The notes beneath the pieces were generated by a model that saw only the letters and a program-made list of their open reading frames with translations, had not been told where the DNA came from and did not search any database. A program made the translations under genes and the position numbers. DNA of 64,000 nucleotides from contig NZ_CP146608.1 of the NCBI RefSeq assembly GCF_037113415.1, positions 516,501-580,500 on the forward strand. The letters run 5' to 3'. Below, piece by piece: positions 54,523-63,077 of this stretch. This DNA comes from Devosia sp. XK-2 (GTDB lineage: Bacteria; Pseudomonadota; Alphaproteobacteria; Rhizobiales; Devosiaceae). Numbering within the stretch: the stretch's first letter is position 1; each line of letters starts with the position of its first letter.

Positions 54523-54588
54523 TCGGCCTGATATAGCAAGCCCATCACTCGCCTCCCCATTCCCTTTATCCACATCGCGTTTTCGCGC

Positions 54589-54617
54589 TTGCGCGGCAAA
54601 ATCGGTTCCCCTATAAG
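54589..54617 (+). promoter_or_regulatory. Candidate promoter of tRNA-Phe
   Basis: TTGCGC and TATAAG are separated by 17 bases; the tRNA begins 37 bases later. Confidence 0.5.
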
Positions 54618-54653
54618 GCCCGTGGCTCGCGATACCCATCGCATCGGCCCGAT

Positions 54654-54729
54654 GCCCAGATAGCTCAGTTGGTAGAGCAGCGGATTGAAAATCCGCGTGT
54701 CGCTGGTTCGATTCCGGCTCTGGGCACCA
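54654..54729 (+). tRNA. tRNA-Phe (anticodon GAA)
   Basis: GCCCAGA and TCTGGGC form the acceptor stem, AGCTCAGTTGGTAGAGC the D-arm, GCGGATTGAAAATCCGC the anticodon arm with GAA, and CTGGTTCGATTCCGG the T-arm; CCA is encoded. Foreign DNA begins directly after it, so its 3' end is a likely integration site. Confidence 0.97.
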
Positions 54730-54889
54730 TTATTTCTCCAATGAAATCAGTAGGTTGATCGAAGACCTCGGCGTCGTCCGACGAGTTTCATGTCGCGCAT
54801 GTTGCGTTCAGCTAAGTCATTGAGAATCCAGCACCGTCCGCTATCGTACGGCTGCGCCACGCGACAAGGGCGCGACATGGGAGGGCAGC

Positions 54890-55465
54890 ATGATTGGCAG
54901 TGTGTGGACGTTCATCACGTCGAGCAACGGGCTATTGCAGGCGATCATCATCGCTGCAATCTCTGCGATCATTGCCCGTTTGGTGACACCTAAGGGGCGC
55001 CTAGTGTGGTCAACCTCGCACCAGCACTACTACTCGATGCGAAACCTTGAGGGCGGCAGCTTCCCCGTCCGCACACAGCAGCTTTGGTTTCAGAATGTTG
55101 GTCGGGCGCCGATCGAGGACGTAGAGCTAGTGCTAAATTGGGAGCCGCAACATTTCGAGGTCTGGAATCCTCGTGGCTACTCGAAATCAAAGCTCGATGA
55201 CGGCAGGCTGGTGCTTACGTTCCCGTATCTATCGGCAAACGAGCACTTCACCCTCTCGATGCTCGACACGATCGGAGACCTGCCGATTGTGCTGAGCGCC
55301 AGGTCCAAGTCAGGTTTGGGCAAAGAAGTGATAATGGCCCCGATGCGGGTAATGCCGAAATGGATGCTATTTGCGATGCTGGGCCTGATGCTGTTCGGGT
55401 TCGGCAGCTTGATGTGGTTTGCAGTTCAGCCGTTTGTTGGGGTTACTGCGGCGTCTGGCACATAG
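54890..55465 (+). CDS. Island membrane protein with cytosolic or periplasmic middle domain
   Basis: 191 residues: a membrane helix near the N-terminus (about 13-32), a soluble domain of about 120 residues (beta-rich looking, WFQNVGRAPIEDVELVLNW) and a second helix near residues 157-180. GGGAGGGCAG precedes the ATG. No family recognised. First gene of a two-gene module with the next membrane protein, right after tRNA-Phe. Confidence 0.72.
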   Translation: MIGSVWTFITSSNGLLQAIIIAAISAIIARLVTPKGRLVWSTSHQHYYSMRNLEGGSFPVRTQQLWFQNVGRAPIEDVELVLNWEPQHFEVWNPRGYSKSKLDDGRLVLTFPYLSANEHFTLSMLDTIGDLPIVLSARSKSGLGKEVIMAPMRVMPKWMLFAMLGLMLFGFGSLMWFAVQPFVGVTAASGT

Positions 55466-55479
55466 AGCGAGGGCGCGTT

Positions 55480-55866
55480 GTGGTCGATTATCGAGCAGAG
55501 TCCATCGAAAACGCTCGGGGCGCCATCAAGGGCGCTACGTTGCTAAACGGAGGTGCGGCCGTCGCCCTCCTAACTCAGATTTCCGCGATTCCCCAGGCCA
55601 TCGCCGGGGCCACGCTGGTTTCTATGGTGTGTTGGGCAGCGGGCCTAGCTGTTGCCATGCTGGCCTGGGTGGCTGCCTTCGTGTCAACGCGCTATGTCGA
55701 CAAGTGGCTTGATGAGAAAATTGATGCGCATCGAGTCACGTCCAACCGCTTTCAGGCGATCGGGTTGGTCCTCATTTTGCTGTCGATAGTGGCGTTTTTG
55801 ACAGGGTCAGTTTACTTGGCATGGGGTTTTCACGCGGCCTATGCCGGCCAAGCGCCGACCCTATGA
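55480..55866 (+). CDS. Island small multi-pass membrane protein
   Basis: 128 residues with three to four hydrophobic helices and a short charged segment (VDKWLDEKIDAHRVTSNRFQ) between them. GTG 55480 is used because it lies 14 bases after the previous stop with GAGGG upstream; the frame is open to 55360 inside the previous gene. Its 3' end overlaps the convergent gene fragment. Unknown function; likely partner of the preceding gene. Confidence 0.62.
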   Translation: MVDYRAESIENARGAIKGATLLNGGAAVALLTQISAIPQAIAGATLVSMVCWAAGLAVAMLAWVAAFVSTRYVDKWLDEKIDAHRVTSNRFQAIGLVLILLSIVAFLTGSVYLAWGFHAAYAGQAPTL

Positions 55867-56075
55867 TCTGGTCAGTGCCACTTCCCGCTTCACCTGCCGG
55901 CGCTGCCCCGGCGGGTCGCGCCTGTCAAGCAGGCTTCCGTAATACTCCGGGTGCCGGTATCGAACGGTTTGCAGCCCTGCCACGCTGGCCTTGACCACCG
56001 CCAGATCAATGTCTGGCCGTAGCTCCCGGCTTTCGGCCGCCAGTTCCCACATAGCCTCCACCCTTGCTGAGCCCT
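55861..56075 (-). pseudogene. Truncated second copy of the phage gene at 57911
   Basis: The minus-strand frame ends with about 66 residues (EAMWELAAESRELRPDIDLA onward) closely matching the C-terminal half of the intact gene at 57911-58321 (EAMWELAAENRELRPGIDLA). Homology stops near 56075 and no start or N-terminal half is present. By eye the DNA is roughly three-quarters identical to the intact copy, so it is probably a relic from a related phage rather than a recent duplicate. Confidence 0.8.
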
Positions 56076-56121
56076 CGATTCTCCCCCAAGTTCTCTTGGG
56101 CTGAAAATGGGGGGCTGATTA

Positions 56122-57426
56122 TTGCAGATATTTACGACCGTCCGGCTAACTGACAAGAAGGTCTTGGACCTGATGGACGCCCTACTGGCAGCTTTACCGG
56201 CCTCAAAGTGCCGCATTGCTATCGCCGGTGTCCGTTCAGCGTACCCGGATGAAACCTCTAGGGACGACTTTAGAGCCAAGGGCTCGCATGTCCTTTCTGA
56301 GGCCTCTGTGCACTCCGAAGATGGAGCGTTCGTAATAGAGTTCCGTCGGGGATTGGCGAAGGACGAAAGTAACTTCGGGTCGCCTCGTGTGCCCTCTCCT
56401 CATTTCGACCAAGTCCAATTTCAGGCCAACACTGTCCGGCGGCGCCCGAATGAGAACGTGGCGCCAGACCGGGCGACGGTTCATAAGCTGGTAGACCTGA
56501 TCGAAAGCAAGATCCTACTGGCTGAGCCTTCACTCACCAGCGAACCTGCCGATTCCGCGGCGGGCGCACTTGCTCAGACGTTTGCAAAGCTAAACGACAG
56601 GTTTTCTGATCTCAATGCAGAGGCTGAGGCACGTCGTTCTGAGGTCGATCGAGAGTACAAGGAGCGCCAGCAGGAATTTGAGGCGCACATGCGGGCACGC
56701 GAGACTGAGCTTGAAACTCGCCAGGCCGAGTTGGAGGCTCTGCATGCTGCACGGATGGAAGAGCTTGAGGCGCTGAAGAAGACCCTCGATGATCGGGACC
56801 ATATGCATGCGCGCCGAAGCCTTCGGGAAGCGATCACAAGCGACATACAGGACAAACTGGCAAGGGCGCTCATCCCGCGCACCTCTCTCGTCTATCGGCT
56901 CGCTGTTCTGATTGCGGTTCTGAGCGGCGCCGCCATCTCGGCAGCATTCGCACTACTTTCCTACGGCGATTTCTCCGCCACTTGGGCGCAGCAAGCCGCA
57001 ATGGAGACAGAGCCGACATGGAGTCAGGTAGTTACTACCTGGATGCTGTTTGGGAAGGGATCGATCGGCTCACTCGCTGCCCTTGGTTTCCTCGTCTACG
57101 CAATCAACTGGCTTCGAAAATCCTACAATGACGACCTTCGCGCACATCGGGATTTGGAGCGCTATGCCATCGACCTTAACCGGGCCAGCTGGGCAATTGA
57201 GACCATTCTCGAGGCGAATTCAAAAGAAGGCGTTCAGATTCCTGAAATCATGATCGAAGGCGTTTCGCGCAACTTGTTTGGCACCCAGGAGCAGAAGGCC
57301 GATGCAAAGTCAGATGCTATTGCGGAGCTGCTAAGGGCTTCTGCACGGGCCAAGATCGGACCAGGGGGAGCTGAATTCGAGCTGGGCAGGCGAGGAACAA
57401 AAAAACTGGCCGATGAGATGGAGTGA
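56122..57426 (+). CDS. Island coiled-coil membrane protein
   Basis: 434 residues: an N-terminal domain of about 140 residues of unknown type, a strong coiled coil (about 150-225, rich in Glu, Arg and Ala), two membrane helices (about 257-281 and 311-331) and a cytosolic tail of about 100 residues. It begins with TTG 56122 after GGGGGG; no ATG is suitable. Followed three bases later by a small soluble protein, so these form one module. No known family is recognised; the shape recalls sensors or effectors of phage-borne defence, which is only a guess. Confidence 0.75.
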   Translation: MQIFTTVRLTDKKVLDLMDALLAALPASKCRIAIAGVRSAYPDETSRDDFRAKGSHVLSEASVHSEDGAFVIEFRRGLAKDESNFGSPRVPSPHFDQVQFQANTVRRRPNENVAPDRATVHKLVDLIESKILLAEPSLTSEPADSAAGALAQTFAKLNDRFSDLNAEAEARRSEVDREYKERQQEFEAHMRARETELETRQAELEALHAARMEELEALKKTLDDRDHMHARRSLREAITSDIQDKLARALIPRTSLVYRLAVLIAVLSGAAISAAFALLSYGDFSATWAQQAAMETEPTWSQVVTTWMLFGKGSIGSLAALGFLVYAINWLRKSYNDDLRAHRDLERYAIDLNRASWAIETILEANSKEGVQIPEIMIEGVSRNLFGTQEQKADAKSDAIAELLRASARAKIGPGGAEFELGRRGTKKLADEME

Positions 57427-57429
57427 GCC

Positions 57430-57918
57430 ATGGGAGAGTTGCTGGACCGCGCATTCCAGAGGGAACTTCTATCTGACCTACGGAACCTCTACCCGCATGC
57501 CGCAGACATCAAGCGGAGCTATGGAGAGCAAAGCGACAATCGACTTCTTGTGAACCTATACTATTTGGACGAACACGAATTGATCGATCTGAAAGCCACG
57601 CAGTTCGTGGATGGGTCAATCAAGCCTCATCATGCCAAGATCACCGCGAAGGGCATGGACTTTCTGGCAGACGACGGTGGCCTGTCAGCAATACTCGGGG
57701 TCGTTGTGGTAAAATTCCACGAGGACACGGTCAGGGGCATGTTGCTAGAGAAGATCGCGCAATCCCAGGGCGAAGAGGGAGTCAAAGCCTCACTGGTGGA
57801 AAAGATCAGGAACCTGCCTGCTGACGCGCTGGGGAAGGTTGCCGAGCGAGCCCTAGAGGCTGGACTTGAGAGCTTACCCAACGCCGTTGAGTGGTTAGTC
57901 GGTATCCTACCTAAGTGA
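57430..57918 (+). CDS. Island small soluble protein, partner of the coiled-coil gene
   Basis: 162 residues. The N-terminal 80 residues (LLSDLRNLYPHAADI, NLYYLDEHELIDLK, HHAKITAKGMDFLADDGG) look like a winged helix; the C-terminal half is helical with SLVEKIRNLPADALGKVAERAL. It follows the membrane protein directly (gap of three bases) and ends overlapping the convergent phage gene. Function unknown. Confidence 0.72.
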   Translation: MGELLDRAFQRELLSDLRNLYPHAADIKRSYGEQSDNRLLVNLYYLDEHELIDLKATQFVDGSIKPHHAKITAKGMDFLADDGGLSAILGVVVVKFHEDTVRGMLLEKIAQSQGEEGVKASLVEKIRNLPADALGKVAERALEAGLESLPNAVEWLVGILPK

Positions 57919-58321
57919 AAACTCGTGGCACTAAGGTTTTGCGCTTCTCTTGCCGCCGCAGCCCAGGACCATCGGGCTTGTCCAGTAAGCTCCCGTAGTA
58001 TTGCGAGCTACGCCACCGAACGCTTTGCAGACCTGCCACACTGGCTTTCACCACCGCCAGGTCGATGCCTGGACGCAGCTCTCGGTTTTCGGCGGCAAGC
58101 TCCCACATTGCCTCTACCCGTGCCGAAGCCAGCAAGCGGGCCTCGGGCGGATTGCCGGTATCGGCCGCATAGTCCGCCAGGCGCTTGACGTCGCCAATGC
58201 CCAGAACGCGATCGATGGCAGGTTTCACCACCCCGTCGATGCGCTCTCGGGGCTGCTGATCATGGATGCCGACACCACGGTAGGTCTCGACAATGGGGAT
58301 TCGGTCTTCGGCTTGGGTCAT
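57911..58321 (-). CDS. Phage-type hypothetical protein
   Basis: 136 residues, charged, no membrane segment. Its start overlaps the preceding gene's stop by one base (TGATG at 58321). The C-terminal half is duplicated in the fragment at 55861-56075. The last eight bases overlap the convergent cargo gene. No domain recognised; likely part of the phage operon. Confidence 0.72.
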   Translation of the reverse strand: MTQAEDRIPIVETYRGVGIHDQQPRERIDGVVKPAIDRVLGIGDVKRLADYAADTGNPPEARLLASARVEAMWELAAENRELRPGIDLAVVKASVAGLQSVRWRSSQYYGSLLDKPDGPGLRRQEKRKTLVPRVFT

Positions 58322-58608
58322 CAGTTTGGCCTTCCTGATCTCTGCATGATTGCCAGGGCGCGGCGCGTCACCTCGTCCATGGGTGGTTCGTCGTCGGGCT
58401 GTGCCGGCGGCTGACCAGGCCGCCCCATTAGCGCCTTGGCGGCCTGGACGCGGGCGCCAGCGGGAGCTTCCTTGTCAGCGGCGATCTCTGCCAAGACAGC
58501 GCGCGGATCGATCTCGACCGGCTCCACTGGTGCCAGCTTGGGCGTAGCGGTTTTGGTAGGGGTTTTTCTGGGTCGCCCCGCCTTCTTACCCGTTGGTTTG
58601 TATGGCAT
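58321..58608 (-). CDS. Phage-type small basic protein with AT-hook-like motif
   Basis: 95 residues: a basic Lys/Pro/Arg N-terminus with KKAGRPRKTPTK, which includes GRPRK of AT-hook type, then a helical DPRAVLAEIAADKEAPAGAR stretch like those in phage DNA-packaging or small-terminase-like proteins. ATG 58608 is chosen; the frame is open to 58752, overlapping the upstream gene. DNA binding is inferred. Confidence 0.65.
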   Translation of the reverse strand: MPYKPTGKKAGRPRKTPTKTATPKLAPVEPVEIDPRAVLAEIAADKEAPAGARVQAAKALMGRPGQPPAQPDDEPPMDEVTRRALAIMQRSGRPN

Positions 58609-58735
58609 TTCAGATTCCGGTCGGGGTTTCGGTAGGGGTTTCCAGTTTATTCCAACCGCGCGCGCATGTACTGCGAATGAGGCCGTCGTGGGTGCGGGCC
58701 GAGGCTGTCTAGCCAACTTTGCAGGCGCCCCCCCC

Positions 58736-60124
58736 CTAGTATATCCACCCAAGTGTCAGCATCGAATGCGCTGACACGTTCGCGACATTGCTTCCTGCGT
58801 TGTACACATAGACGTGCGGACCGTAGGAACCACTCATCACCAGTTGGCTGGCCACGTGCGTTTCGGAAATGTCGGCCTGTGTCTTTTGATGGTAGGTTTG
58901 CGCGATGATGTGGTTAGCACCGTCCTGGTCGAAATATTCGGCATAGTCGCCGGTGGAACTAGAGTTGAACGTCTGAGATACCTGCGCGATCAATGCACGA
59001 GCCAGCGGGGAAATGTTGCCCGCATACGGCACTCGGTTGCCAGGTGCCGCCAAGGCCGTGCCCGCAGATGGATAGTTTACGGTGACATTCGAGCTATATG
59101 TGGCTCGCCGACCCAATCCAGAAGAACCAATGTTTCGCACCGAGACCATGGGGGCGGGCGGGCTATTGATGCCATTGTCCTCGAAGTACGCATCAAATAG
59201 CCAGACGTAGTGGTCGGTGTTGGGCAGCAAGATGAAGTAGTCGCCCACCGAAAGGCCGCCGATTTCATCCAGCGTGATTGTGCCGTTGGTGTTGGCCGTG
59301 ATTGTCGCGGTGCGTCCTGACCAAGAGTTTTCCCGGCTCTCAACAGTCTCCGTCACCACCAGCACCCGCACACCAACGAGAGCATTGTTCGCCCACTGAA
59401 AGGTTTTCGGTGTGGCGCCGATCATAGCATGGCTGTTCTCGCCGCAGGCGTTGAGGGTAACAACGCTTCCTGCCACAGATCCGACACGTAGGCTGGGCGT
59501 GAACTTGTATTGCCCTGCAGCGTCACCATCATCAGCGACAAACCAAAGGTTTTCCCAGACGTTCACCGAACACCAGTTCTCGTAGAGCAAGTCGCCTTGG
59601 GTCGATATTCCGTCGCCGACTGTGGCATAGGTCAGGCCGCCATTCGTAAGCGGCGTCGGTGTGGGGAATAGCGTGGCCGTGGCTTTCTCCCAGTTCCCCA
59701 TGTGGAAATGGCCACACATAGCGAGGTTAGCCGTATGTTGGAACGTGACCTCCGTCTCGGTGCGCCATACGCAACGGAACGGCTCGCTCAACCCCGGGCC
59801 CACTCGGCGAAAGTCTGCCTTGGCAGCATCGGCCATCTGGAGCAAGTCGATAGCGCCATCAGCGACGGTTACACCGGGCAGCAAAAGGGTCCAGTCATCA
59901 CCTTCCACTGGCGTCACTGTAGTGTTGTCTCGAAGGGCATACCAGATGTTGCCGGCGTGCCGTACGAAGTCCTTTTCGACATATTCCCCGGCGGCGGACC
60001 AAGCCCCTCGGTAGTCGCCGATACCTGCCGTGCCACCAGCTATCTGCTCGAGCAACTGGATAATTTCAGCTTTGGGCGGAAACCTGCCAGGAGCATAGAC
60101 GGTTTTTGGGGAAAGGATTGACAT
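58736..60124 (-). CDS. Tail-fibre-like phage protein with carbohydrate-binding-type module
   Basis: 462 residues. Near the N-terminus (about 35-85) a small module (GDYRGAWSAAGEYVEKDFV, then GNIWYALRDNTTVTP) resembles the chitin-binding-type folds found in phage tail proteins. The rest is Gly/Ser/Thr/Asn-rich and beta-like, with no enzyme motif, as in tail fibres. GAGGAG precedes ATG 60124. It would recognise the host surface. Nine C follow the stop on the plus strand at 58728-58736. Confidence 0.75.
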   Translation of the reverse strand: MSILSPKTVYAPGRFPPKAEIIQLLEQIAGGTAGIGDYRGAWSAAGEYVEKDFVRHAGNIWYALRDNTTVTPVEGDDWTLLLPGVTVADGAIDLLQMADAAKADFRRVGPGLSEPFRCVWRTETEVTFQHTANLAMCGHFHMGNWEKATATLFPTPTPLTNGGLTYATVGDGISTQGDLLYENWCSVNVWENLWFVADDGDAAGQYKFTPSLRVGSVAGSVVTLNACGENSHAMIGATPKTFQWANNALVGVRVLVVTETVESRENSWSGRTATITANTNGTITLDEIGGLSVGDYFILLPNTDHYVWLFDAYFEDNGINSPPAPMVSVRNIGSSGLGRRATYSSNVTVNYPSAGTALAAPGNRVPYAGNISPLARALIAQVSQTFNSSSTGDYAEYFDQDGANHIIAQTYHQKTQADISETHVASQLVMSGSYGPHVYVYNAGSNVANVSAHSMLTLGWIY

Positions 60125-60148
60125 TGAATGCGCTCCTCTTGAGTGGTG

Positions 60149-60451
60149 CTAGTTTGTCGGGTTTGATGTACGGGCCATCTGGCCACCCGCGGCGTGGTAA
60201 AGGTCACGGGCCTTGACCATCAGCGAGTGAAGGATCTCACCATCGATTACCCTCACTGCTGGCATTGGCTCGCCGTGATGATTGCGTCGAGGCATGGCGA
60301 CGAAAAGCGTGCCGTCCGCACCCCGCATGAGGGTGCAGCCGAAAATTGAGATGGCACCGATGTCGCAATCGAAGACGGCTAGCCGACCGGCGCCGTTGTC
60401 TCCGCTGCACTCCCGCACATTCAAATTTCGAACTCGAACTCGCAGAGCCAT
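60149..60451 (-). CDS. Phage-type small protein, SpoVG-like
   Basis: 100 residues. IFGCTLMRGADGTLFVAMPRR resembles the nucleic-acid-binding strand region of SpoVG (in which LFVAMPSKR is conserved), though the rest is only weakly similar. GAGGA precedes ATG 60451. Possible small regulatory or DNA/RNA-binding role. Confidence 0.6.
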   Translation of the reverse strand: MALRVRVRNLNVRECSGDNGAGRLAVFDCDIGAISIFGCTLMRGADGTLFVAMPRRNHHGEPMPAVRVIDGEILHSLMVKARDLYHAAGGQMARTSNPTN

Positions 60452-60472
60452 TTCAGTTCCTCATGGTGGTGG

Positions 60473-60898
60473 TCATTTGCCGCCGAGGTAGCGATCGGCC
60501 GGCCGAGATTTGCGGCCACGACTGACCGCCTTGCCGGCGCGGCTTCTGCGAAGCGGTGATATGCCAAGCTCAGCCTCAAGGGCGCGCATTGCGTCATCGG
60601 CCTGGCGGCTGACAATCCAGTGGGGGCTGTATTGGAGAACGCCCGTTTTCTTGGCCTTTATGACGGCGCCTTGCTCTGCCGCCGCGCGTGCTGCGCGTTC
60701 GTAAATGATGCGGAAATTTACCAGGCGCTGAATGGCGTGACCGTTCACTACCGCCAGCGTTCCCGCATCCATCATCTCCCGCGTCACCTGGCCCCATGTT
60801 TCGCGTGCCAGCGCCTGGTCGAGAACGTCGTTATAGGTTGCCGACCAGTCAGGTTCAGGTGGGAGGCCATCGCCGCCTTCAATGGTGCGCAGTGTCAT
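60473..60898 (-). CDS. Phage terminase small subunit, P27-like
   Basis: 141 residues. Helical, with the family-like run VIKAKKTGVLQYSPHWIVS and ALEAELGISPLRRSRAG, close to the C-terminal part of P27 small terminases (the GLTPSSRAR type). A basic tail follows. GGGAGG lies upstream of ATG 60898. It would recognise phage DNA for packaging; no large subunit follows, which is unusual. Confidence 0.72.
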   Translation of the reverse strand: MTLRTIEGGDGLPPEPDWSATYNDVLDQALARETWGQVTREMMDAGTLAVVNGHAIQRLVNFRIIYERAARAAAEQGAVIKAKKTGVLQYSPHWIVSRQADDAMRALEAELGISPLRRSRAGKAVSRGRKSRPADRYLGGK

Positions 60899-60997
60899 GG
60901 GGCGAAACCCTCCCCCCTAAAATTGCTTGCAGTGCGAACGGAACTGCCCCACCGGTCCGCGACCGGGCTTGCGACAATGTCGAGACTACGCCCCCCA

Positions 60998-61240
60998 TCA
61001 GTGCAACACGCGGGGCGTGGCAGCCTCGATGATCGGCGCCATGCTGGCTTCCAACCAATCGGCCAGCCGTTCGGCATAGGCGGTGAGCATCGAAGCGCTC
61101 TCCGGGTCGCTCAGATCCAATTCCGCCGCGTACGCATAGAAGGCCTGCAAAGCCTGTTCGGAAAGCACCTTCAGCGCATCAGATGGTGAGAGGGGCACTG
61201 GGTTGCTGTGGTCCGGAGTGGTGTTAGAGCTTGACGGCAC
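60998..61240 (-). CDS. Phage-type small hypothetical protein
   Basis: 80 residues, starting with GTG inside the end of the prohead-protease gene (17-base overlap). Likely helical (ALKVLSEQALQAFYAYAAEL), acidic, no domain recognised. The overlap suggests coupled translation. Confidence 0.6.
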   Translation of the reverse strand: MPSSSNTTPDHSNPVPLSPSDALKVLSEQALQAFYAYAAELDLSDPESASMLTAYAERLADWLEASMAPIIEAATPRVLH

Positions 61241-62642
61241 GGGCCTCTCCCTTGCGTTCGGTGAGGTTGGCGTCTTTGCCGTCGCGGCCAGCCTTGACCA
61301 TCAGTTGCCAATGTTCGGGTGACTGGCCGGGCACCGTACCTTCTGGGACTTCTTTGAGCGCCACCCATGCCGACCCGGCCGACGTCACGATGGCGCCGCG
61401 CTCATAGCTTTGAGCGCGCTGCCAGACGCCTGCGAATTTGATCCCGGCGGCCTCGATCTCAATCACCTTGGCCTGCAGCGCCTCCACCGATCGGAAGGCC
61501 ACTGTTGCCAACCCCATCGCCATGCCGACGACAGTGCGGATGGTATCGGCCCGGACCACCGTGTCAGGCGAGTGGCCGCCTTTCTCCAGGATGGCCTGCA
61601 TCGATCGCATTCCGAAGTTGCAGGCATGATCCCATGCCGACCCATCATCGGTCGCCTGCAGGGACGGCCAGGGGCGGGGTGGGGCAGCTTTGGGCTCAGC
61701 AGCCGGCTTGGTCGCCTCCTCCGCCGGCCTGTGAGCCTTTGCCAGAGGCGCGCGGACTTCCTTTTCGCTGACGTCGATCAAGCCGTTTTCGATTCCGAGC
61801 TTCCGCTCGAGCAGAAAACGCCGCTCGCTCTCCAGCCCCTTGCCCACCGCAATAAGGGCGCCGCGAAGGGCTTCGTCATAGGCTTCGCCAGCCTTTCGCT
61901 GTTGACCTTCGTTCTTTCGGATGGCGGCTTCGATCTCACGCAGCCGCGTTTGAATGCGCTCCGCTTCTCGCTGGGCGGGCGGAGCGATATGGACTACCGC
62001 CCGACGCTTGCCGTTGCCGGCGTTCTGGTCGGCCTCGCCTTTTCGCCGTTTCCCGAGCCGGGCAAGCTTTTCCTGGCCTTCCTTCAGCTGGCGCTCTGCA
62101 GGGGTCAGCAAGGCCACCACGCGAGAGGGTGTCTTGCGCTTGGGCTGAGCCAGTGGCGCCGCCTTGAAGCTGTCGATTGTCGCGTCTGCCTGCGCCGGCA
62201 CCGCGACCAATGAGAGCTCGAGCCATTCCCAGGACGAAAACTTGATGCCGCCATCGGCCATCAGTTCCGACCCGCCGGGAAGGCTTCGGAAACCGATGCT
62301 TACGGTCTTGCGCAGTCCGCTTTCGACCAGCTGCCATGCATGGTCGACCAGATCCTTTGCAGCGCCAGGCTCATCGATTTTGGCAATACGAGCCCTGAAT
62401 TTGATGCCTGCCTTGGTGGGGCTGGCCCATTCCACCTCGCCTACCGCCTGCTTGTGATCATGGTCCAGCAGCAGAGGCAGAGGCAGCTTGAACTTGGCCC
62501 CAAGCGGCATGACGATGTCGCCCACGCGATCGGTCTTCGGTGTGGTGGCTGTGCCCTCGATGATGCGCTGGGCCGTATCCAGCGCCTTCAGACGGACAAC
62601 TTTGACCACGGCATTGTGGTGGGTGCCGGCCGCCTCAATCAT
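61224..62642 (-). CDS. HK97-like prohead protease with extra C-terminal module
   Basis: 472 residues. Residues about 10-165 match HK97-type prohead proteases: the catalytic His region LLLDHDHKQAVGEVEW and Ser in RKTVSIGFRS, then WLELSLVAVPAQADA. A charged coiled coil follows (about 180-310), then a linker, and near 420 a module VWQRAQSYERGAIVTSAGSAWVAL similar to the carbohydrate-binding-type module of the tail-fibre-like gene. Start overlaps the previous stop (ATGA). The fusion of these parts is unusual. Confidence 0.82.
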   Translation of the reverse strand: MIEAAGTHHNAVVKVVRLKALDTAQRIIEGTATTPKTDRVGDIVMPLGAKFKLPLPLLLDHDHKQAVGEVEWASPTKAGIKFRARIAKIDEPGAAKDLVDHAWQLVESGLRKTVSIGFRSLPGGSELMADGGIKFSSWEWLELSLVAVPAQADATIDSFKAAPLAQPKRKTPSRVVALLTPAERQLKEGQEKLARLGKRRKGEADQNAGNGKRRAVVHIAPPAQREAERIQTRLREIEAAIRKNEGQQRKAGEAYDEALRGALIAVGKGLESERRFLLERKLGIENGLIDVSEKEVRAPLAKAHRPAEEATKPAAEPKAAPPRPWPSLQATDDGSAWDHACNFGMRSMQAILEKGGHSPDTVVRADTIRTVVGMAMGLATVAFRSVEALQAKVIEIEAAGIKFAGVWQRAQSYERGAIVTSAGSAWVALKEVPEGTVPGQSPEHWQLMVKAGRDGKDANLTERKGEARAVKL

Positions 62643-62809
62643 TTCTTGCCCTCGACGTCTTCATCGTCATCCTCGCCCGGGGCATCAAAGGTGCGGGTGA
62701 CGGTCTTGGGGCGCAGCAACTCTTTGCTGGCCATTGGGTCGAGCTTCGGCGCACGGATGGATTCCATCATGCGCGTCAGGATCCGGGTCGATTTGCTGGC
62801 TTCAGTCAT
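62639..62809 (-). CDS. Phage-type small protein, acidic tail
   Basis: 56 residues from ATG 62809, MTEASKSTRILTRMMESIRA with a strongly acidic end (EDDDEDVEG). Overlaps the protease gene by four bases, so cotranslated. A GTG at 62848 in the same frame is an alternative start. No domain known. Confidence 0.6.
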   Translation of the reverse strand: MTEASKSTRILTRMMESIRAPKLDPMASKELLRPKTVTRTFDAPGEDDDEDVEGKK

Positions 62810-62857
62810 GGTCGACCGATAGCAGGTGCCGAAAAGGCTTGCCGTCACCGGTGACGT

Positions 62858-63073
62858 TTACTCGTCTGGGCACGTGGTGATGAGAAAGGCCAGTAGTTCC
62901 TGAACGGCTAGGCTGAGTGCTTCGCGATTATCGTCTCCCACCTTGGAAGGGTCGATATAGTCGATTTCGGCCAGCGCCTCGATGAGGTCTATCTCTGGCA
63001 CCCGGATCTTGAGCACGACCTCTCCCGCCTTCTGTCTGGACCGATACTCTCGGGAATTCTTGGCTGAGCTCAT
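62858..63073 (-). CDS. Phage-type small protein, possible DNA-binding
   Basis: 71 residues from ATG 63073, MSSAKNSREYRSRQKAGEVV onward. A basic N-terminus and a helical rest (ALSLAVQELLAFLITTC) recall small phage proteins next to terminase genes. AGAGG precedes the ATG. Confidence 0.62.
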   Translation of the reverse strand: MSSAKNSREYRSRQKAGEVVLKIRVPEIDLIEALAEIDYIDPSKVGDDNREALSLAVQELLAFLITTCPDE

Positions 63074-63077
63074 GCGG

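Noticed and set aside
55861-58321. Recent tandem duplication within the island
   Set aside because: The two copies differ at roughly a quarter of positions, too much for a recent event; an exchange between related phages fits better.
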